Below are positions 60,416-64,000 of a DNA stretch of 64,000 nucleotides, piece by piece (the stretch's first letter is position 1; every line of letters begins with the position of its first letter). This stretch comes from [Zimmermannella] bifida NBRC 103089 (GTDB lineage: Bacteria; Actinomycetota; Actinomycetes; Actinomycetales; Microbacteriaceae): the NCBI RefSeq assembly GCF_001570925.1, contig NZ_BCSP01000001.1, positions 124,001 to 188,000 on the forward strand, read 5' to 3'. Below the pieces are notes generated by a model, which saw only the letters and a list, made by a program, of their open reading frames with translations, did not search any database and was not told the DNA's origin. The position numbers and the translations under genes were made by a program.

Positions 60416-62835
60416 TCGACCTCGGCCCCGGTGTGTGCGACGATGCCGCGGAAGATCAATTGTCGAGACTGCTTGGCAGTCGCAGCGAGTCGGCCACCGG
60501 CAACCGTGTGCAATTGGTCGAGCAGGTCAAGCACCTGTCGCACCTGACGCACAAAGTCGCCCGCTGCGAGGTCGGTCCGTTCCAGCACCCGATCAAGCGG
60601 TACGCCACTCGCCCAGCGATACATGGCCGGCACCAGCGCGGTACTCAGCGGAACCGTGCGCGGCACGTGGAATTCGTCTTCGAGCTCGTCTAGGCGCATC
60701 CAGATCTGCTCGGTTGCCGTCATCGCCTCGCGGAACTTGCCCTTTGGCAGGTGCCCTTCTGGCGGGTTCTCTTCTTCGCGTCGAGGCTCAAACGTCAGCG
60801 CGCAGCACATGGCGGCCAATTGCGCCGGGTCGAGGTCGAGCCAGACCTGCTTGCGGATGCATTCGGCAACGAGCAGGTCTCGCTCGCCAAAGATGCGTTG
60901 CAGGTTGGTGCCGTGCATGCTGGCCGTCAGCCGCGCGGTTGCGGGATCATCGACGATGTATCCCAAGCGGATGAGGAGGTCGGTGATGCGGTCAAAGGTT
61001 CGGGCCACGGAGCCGGTGCGGTCGTGAACTTCGTCGATGAGTCGCTGGGTGTCGCGCTCAAGTCGCCAGTATCGTTCTGCCCAACGAGCGTGCGATTCGC
61101 GCTCCGCGCAGTCGTGGCAGGCATGACGCTTCATGGCATCACGCAGGCCGGTCAACTGTTCGTTGCGCTGTTGGCGAGCCGTGGCAGTGCCGCTCTCGCC
61201 CTTTGGAATGCGTTGCTTTTCGACTTCGCTGAGCTCACGGCGCAGCCGGGAGTACTCGAGGAAGTCTCCACGATGGCACTCCATGGCGTCGCGATACCCC
61301 TGCAGCGCCGCTTGTTGCTGAGTAACTCGCTGTGCGATATCCACGACCGCGCGGTCGGCCTGGAACTGCGCAAATGACGATTCCAAGAGTTCGCGCGTAC
61401 GTTCCCGGCCGAAGCGCCCGATGAGGTTGACGGCCATGTTGTACGTCGGGCGAAACGAGGAGTTCAGCGGGTACGAGCGACGCGAGGCCAGGCTCGCAAC
61501 GGCTGAGGGATGCATTCCCTCGCGCCACTGTACGACCGCGTGGCCTTCGGTATCGATACCGCGTCGACCGGCACGTCCGGTGAGCTGGGTGTACTCGCCT
61601 GGTGTGATGGGCACACGTGCGACACCGTTGAACTTGTCAAGTTTCTCGAGCACCACGGTTCGAGCCGGCATATTGATGCCCAGCGCAAGGGTTTCGGTCG
61701 CAAACACGACCTTGACCAGCCGGCGCTGAAACAGGGTTTCGACGACTTCCTTGAACACTGGGAGGAGACCGGCGTGATGCGACGCGATACCGCGTTCAAG
61801 TGCATCCCGCCACTGCCAGAACCCAAGCACGGCGAGGTCTTCGTCGAGCAAATTGCGGGTTGCGCCCTCGACAATTTCGCGAATTTCTTCGCGCTCATCT
61901 CGGGTGGTCAGCGAGATGCCGTATCGACAGACTTGGCGAACCGCGTCGTCGCAGGCCGCTCGCGAAAAGATGAAGAAAATGGCCGGCAGCAGGTTGAATT
62001 CGTCGAGCATGTCAACGAACGGGCCTCGGTCCAACCGCTGATGCTCCCGACGGTGATAGCCGCCACGCTTTGATCGGTTACTCCCCCGTCCACCGGCTGC
62101 CTGCGTGGCGCGTTCGAGTTCGGGATTCACCTGATTTGTGCTGCGACCATCTCGCTGGCGGAACAGGTCGTGCATCCGGTCGCCAACCAGTACGTGCTGG
62201 TACAGCGGTGTGGGTCGTTTCTCGGACACGATCACATCGGTGCTACCGCGCACCGTTTGCAGCCAATCACCGAACTCTTCGGCGTTGGACACAGTGGCGG
62301 AGAGCGCGACCATGCGCACTTCGCTGCCGAGGTGAATGATGACTTCTTCCCAAACCGCACCGCGGAATCGGTCGGCGAGATAGTGCACTTCGTCCATGAC
62401 CACGAAGGCAAGGTCATCGAGCAGCGAACTCGAGGCGTAGATCATGTTTCGCAGTACTTCGGTGGTCATCACCACGATGCGTGCCTGCGAATTGATGTTG
62501 ACATCGCCGGTCAGCAACCCGACTTCGGAGGCGCCGTATGTCTCTACGAGTTCGCGAAACTTCTGGTTCGAGAGCGCCTTGATTGGCGTGGTGTAAAAGA
62601 TCTTCGCGTTCGGGTCGCGCATTGTGCAGAACACGGCGAACTCGGCGACGATGGTCTTACCTGCACCGGTCGGTGCTGCCACGAGCACCGAATTGCCTTC
62701 TTCAAGCGATTCACAGGCACGGCGCTGGAAGTCATCCAGGTCGAATCGCTGCAGGCGACAAAAGAGCGACAGGCTCGGATGCGCGGCGTCACGCTTCGAC
62801 TGCGCGTACCGTTCCGACGGGCTCGGCTCCGACAT
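60412..62835 (-). CDS. Ski2-like DEVH-box RNA helicase
   Basis: 807 residues. Walker A is AAPTGAGKTIVAEF near 55-68; the DEVH box is VVMDEVHYLADRFRG; motif VI is QLTGRAGRRGID. The C-terminal 350 residues form the helical Ski2/DOB1-type domains with a hydrophilic insert. Actinobacterial homologues (HelY in M. tuberculosis) are believed to unwind RNA. ATG 62835 (MSEPSPSERYAQ) is chosen; a GTG at 62841 is also possible since AGGAG lies 4 nt before that and 10 nt before the ATG. tatC starts 32 bp upstream and lnt overlaps the stop, so an operon is likely. Confidence 0.9.
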   Translation of the reverse strand: MSEPSPSERYAQSKRDAAHPSLSLFCRLQRFDLDDFQRRACESLEEGNSVLVAAPTGAGKTIVAEFAVFCTMRDPNAKIFYTTPIKALSNQKFRELVETYGASEVGLLTGDVNINSQARIVVMTTEVLRNMIYASSSLLDDLAFVVMDEVHYLADRFRGAVWEEVIIHLGSEVRMVALSATVSNAEEFGDWLQTVRGSTDVIVSEKRPTPLYQHVLVGDRMHDLFRQRDGRSTNQVNPELERATQAAGGRGSNRSKRGGYHRREHQRLDRGPFVDMLDEFNLLPAIFFIFSRAACDDAVRQVCRYGISLTTRDEREEIREIVEGATRNLLDEDLAVLGFWQWRDALERGIASHHAGLLPVFKEVVETLFQRRLVKVVFATETLALGINMPARTVVLEKLDKFNGVARVPITPGEYTQLTGRAGRRGIDTEGHAVVQWREGMHPSAVASLASRRSYPLNSSFRPTYNMAVNLIGRFGRERTRELLESSFAQFQADRAVVDIAQRVTQQQAALQGYRDAMECHRGDFLEYSRLRRELSEVEKQRIPKGESGTATARQQRNEQLTGLRDAMKRHACHDCAERESHARWAERYWRLERDTQRLIDEVHDRTGSVARTFDRITDLLIRLGYIVDDPATARLTASMHGTNLQRIFGERDLLVAECIRKQVWLDLDPAQLAAMCCALTFEPRREEENPPEGHLPKGKFREAMTATEQIWMRLDELEDEFHVPRTVPLSTALVPAMYRWASGVPLDRVLERTDLAAGDFVRQVRQVLDLLDQLHTVAGGRLAATAKQSRQLIFRGIVAHTGAEVE

Positions 62836-62866
62836 CCTCACTCAGCTCCTAGGTAGTTGATGGCGG

Positions 62867-63703
62867 TTAGGCCTGCGTGTTGAGCTCGTCTTCGAGCGCA
62901 GCTTCTCGTTTTCGTTGGCGGCGATCAGCACCGCGGTCATGCACGAGCGCAATGCCCGTGGCGATGAAGTAAAGCAAAATCATCGGGATCATCAGCAGAA
63001 ACATGCTGAGCACATCTGCTGATGGGGTTGCCATGGCGCTAAAGAGCGCTGAGACCATGACAGCCATACGCCAGGCTTTCAGAATCGTCTTGCCGCGCAA
63101 AAGGCCAGCAAAGTTCAGCATGACCAGGACCACCGGCACTACGAACGCAATTCCTACCGCCACACAGAGTGTTAGTGCGAACGAGTAGTACATCTTCGCT
63201 TCGTACCAAACAGTGTCTTGCTTGGGCGCGAAGGTCGCCATGACCTCCACGATGCGCGGCATCACCACGACACCGAGCACGACGCCACCCAAGAAGAGCG
63301 GAATTGCCGCGCCCAGGAAGCCGAGCGCATACCGGCGCTCGGTTTTCTTCAGGCCCGGCATGAGGAACATCCAGAACTGATACAGCCAGACCGGCGAGGC
63401 GATCACCACACCCAGCGTCAGCGCCATCTGCAGGCGCAAATCGAATGCGGTGGTGACGTTTCCGAAGTTGATGGAGACCCGGCCGCCACGCTCTTCGGTG
63501 AGCATTTCGACGGGGCGACGCAACAGATCGAAGACCGCATCCGAAACCACGAACCCAACGACCATCGCCAGGACAATGGCGATGGTCGAGATGACAAAGC
63601 GGTTGCGAAACTCGACAAGGTGATCCATCAGGCCCATGGCGCCTTCGGGATTGTGCTTGCGTGAGTACTTCGGCCGCTTTGTAACGGAACGGGAAGCGGT
63701 CAC
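62867..63703 (-). CDS. tatC: Sec-independent protein translocase TatC
   Basis: 278 residues with six membrane helices. TatC binds the twin-arginine signal. The N-terminal amphipathic segment NPEGAMGLMDHLVEFRNRF is the family signature; a proline- and glycine-rich periplasmic loop and FVVPVVLVMLNFAGLL follow. A basic C-terminal tail (RGADRRQRKREAAL) is cytoplasmic. The GTG at 63703 starts 5 bp after the tatA stop and gives the actinobacterial N-terminus; a clear ribosome site is missing, so coupling to tatA is likely. Confidence 0.95.
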   Translation of the reverse strand: MTASRSVTKRPKYSRKHNPEGAMGLMDHLVEFRNRFVISTIAIVLAMVVGFVVSDAVFDLLRRPVEMLTEERGGRVSINFGNVTTAFDLRLQMALTLGVVIASPVWLYQFWMFLMPGLKKTERRYALGFLGAAIPLFLGGVVLGVVVMPRIVEVMATFAPKQDTVWYEAKMYYSFALTLCVAVGIAFVVPVVLVMLNFAGLLRGKTILKAWRMAVMVSALFSAMATPSADVLSMFLLMIPMILLYFIATGIALVHDRGADRRQRKREAALEDELNTQA

Positions 63704-63707
63704 GGGA

Positions 63708-63953
63708 CTAGTTGGTGGTGGACGAGTCCGAGTCGTTCTTCGCAGCCGACGACTGCTGTGCGTTGTTCGACGGCGCAGTCGACGAGTCGGCAGCGTTTCC
63801 TTCTTGCTTCATCTCACGCATTTCGCCACGGAAGATGCGCATCGACTGGCCAAGGCTCTTCGCGAGCTGCGGCAGCTTTGGTGCTCCGAACAGCAGCAGA
63901 ACGAGCACGAGGATGATGACAAGGTGCCATCCCTGAAGTCCAGCAACAGGCAT
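63708..63953 (-). CDS. tatA: Sec-independent protein translocase TatA
   Basis: 81 residues. One N-terminal membrane helix (LVIILVLVLLLFGAPKLP) with the FG hinge is followed by an amphipathic helix (QLAKSLGQSMRIFRGEMREM) and a polar, Ser/Asn/Thr-rich tail. It forms the Tat pore. ATG 63953 overlaps the stop of the preceding open frame by one base (TAATG), with AAGGGA about 6 nt upstream. It leads tatC. Confidence 0.95.
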   Translation of the reverse strand: MPVAGLQGWHLVIILVLVLLLFGAPKLPQLAKSLGQSMRIFRGEMREMKQEGNAADSSTAPSNNAQQSSAAKNDSDSSTTN

Positions 63954-64000
63954 TAGTTTCCCTTCGTTTTGGCGTCAACCAGGTGTTGAAACCGTTTCGG
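63953..64000 (-). CDS. C-terminal end of an upstream gene, probably a WYL-domain (PafC-type) protein
   Basis: An open frame enters from the right edge on the minus strand and reads PKRFQHLVDAKTKGN before TAA at 63953-63955. Only 15 residues are visible. In related genomes the gene directly upstream of tatA is usually the WYL-domain regulator PafC; the call rests on that gene order, not on the residues. Confidence 0.4.
   Translation of the reverse strand, partial: PKRFQHLVDAKTKGN

Noticed and set aside
1-64000. Prophage, insertion sequence or CRISPR array
   Set aside because: No integrase, transposase, phage structural gene or regularly spaced direct repeats with unique spacers were found; the tRNA 3'-end copies are the only hint of past integration.

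Overview
The window reads as chromosomal DNA of a high-GC actinobacterium, most likely Micrococcales and close to Microbacteriaceae. Evidence is a FasR-like regulator next to fabD-fabH-acpP-fabF, a homodimeric AceE-type pyruvate dehydrogenase E1, a polyphosphate glucokinase, RbpA, a primary sigma factor with a long acidic N-terminus, DUF3145 and DUF4191 proteins, two type I glutamine synthetases flanking glnE, and an HRXXH-independent Tat/Ski2-helicase/Lnt block. Nearly all the DNA is dense housekeeping sequence; no phage, IS element or CRISPR array was seen.

Layout. 1-9170: tRNA-Asn, an M23 envelope peptidase, an amino-acid permease coupled to def, a DMT-type permease, a GT4 glycosyltransferase, a thiamine-binding-fold protein, proB-proA, and a tRNA with a CAT anticodon beside a decayed copy of itself. 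9240-20360: glgP, a DUF3145 protein, the type II fatty acid operon with its regulator, and aceE. 20735-30000: a peroxiredoxin, tRNA-Val followed by repeated copies of its own 3' end, a PH-domain/apt/tag operon, a Nif3-like protein, a coiled-coil former zinc-ribbon protein with RNase HI, the RNase P RNA, ppgK, map and panB. 29000-42400: nitrogen assimilation (glnA2, glnE, glnA1) and the 2-oxo-acid dehydrogenase genes sucB and lpdA, then pepA. A degenerate kinase-like gene lies where related genomes often carry lipB-lipA.

42400-53200: a PAC2 protein, an MFS permease, sigA, a three-gene cluster of a CofE-like amide ligase and two tandem ATP-grasp paralogues, parE, and an HtrA-type protease. 53378-56500: an isolated LAXTG surface protein with a lower-GC, gene-poor flank, the most accessory-looking stretch. 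56577-64000: an SRPBCC protein, an SDR, rbpA, and the co-directional cluster tatA-tatC-Ski2 helicase-lnt.

Points most worth a second look are the CofE-like/ATP-grasp cluster (46562-49331), the tRNA-Val 3'-end/terminator repeats (21397-21747), the pseudokinase at the lipBA position, a hairpin that covers the parE ribosome binding site, a Rho-N-like domain at the front of SigA, and several proteins whose family zinc ligands are missing (Tag, the zinc-ribbon family protein, RbpA). All function calls rest on reading motifs, length and gene order; no database search was run.
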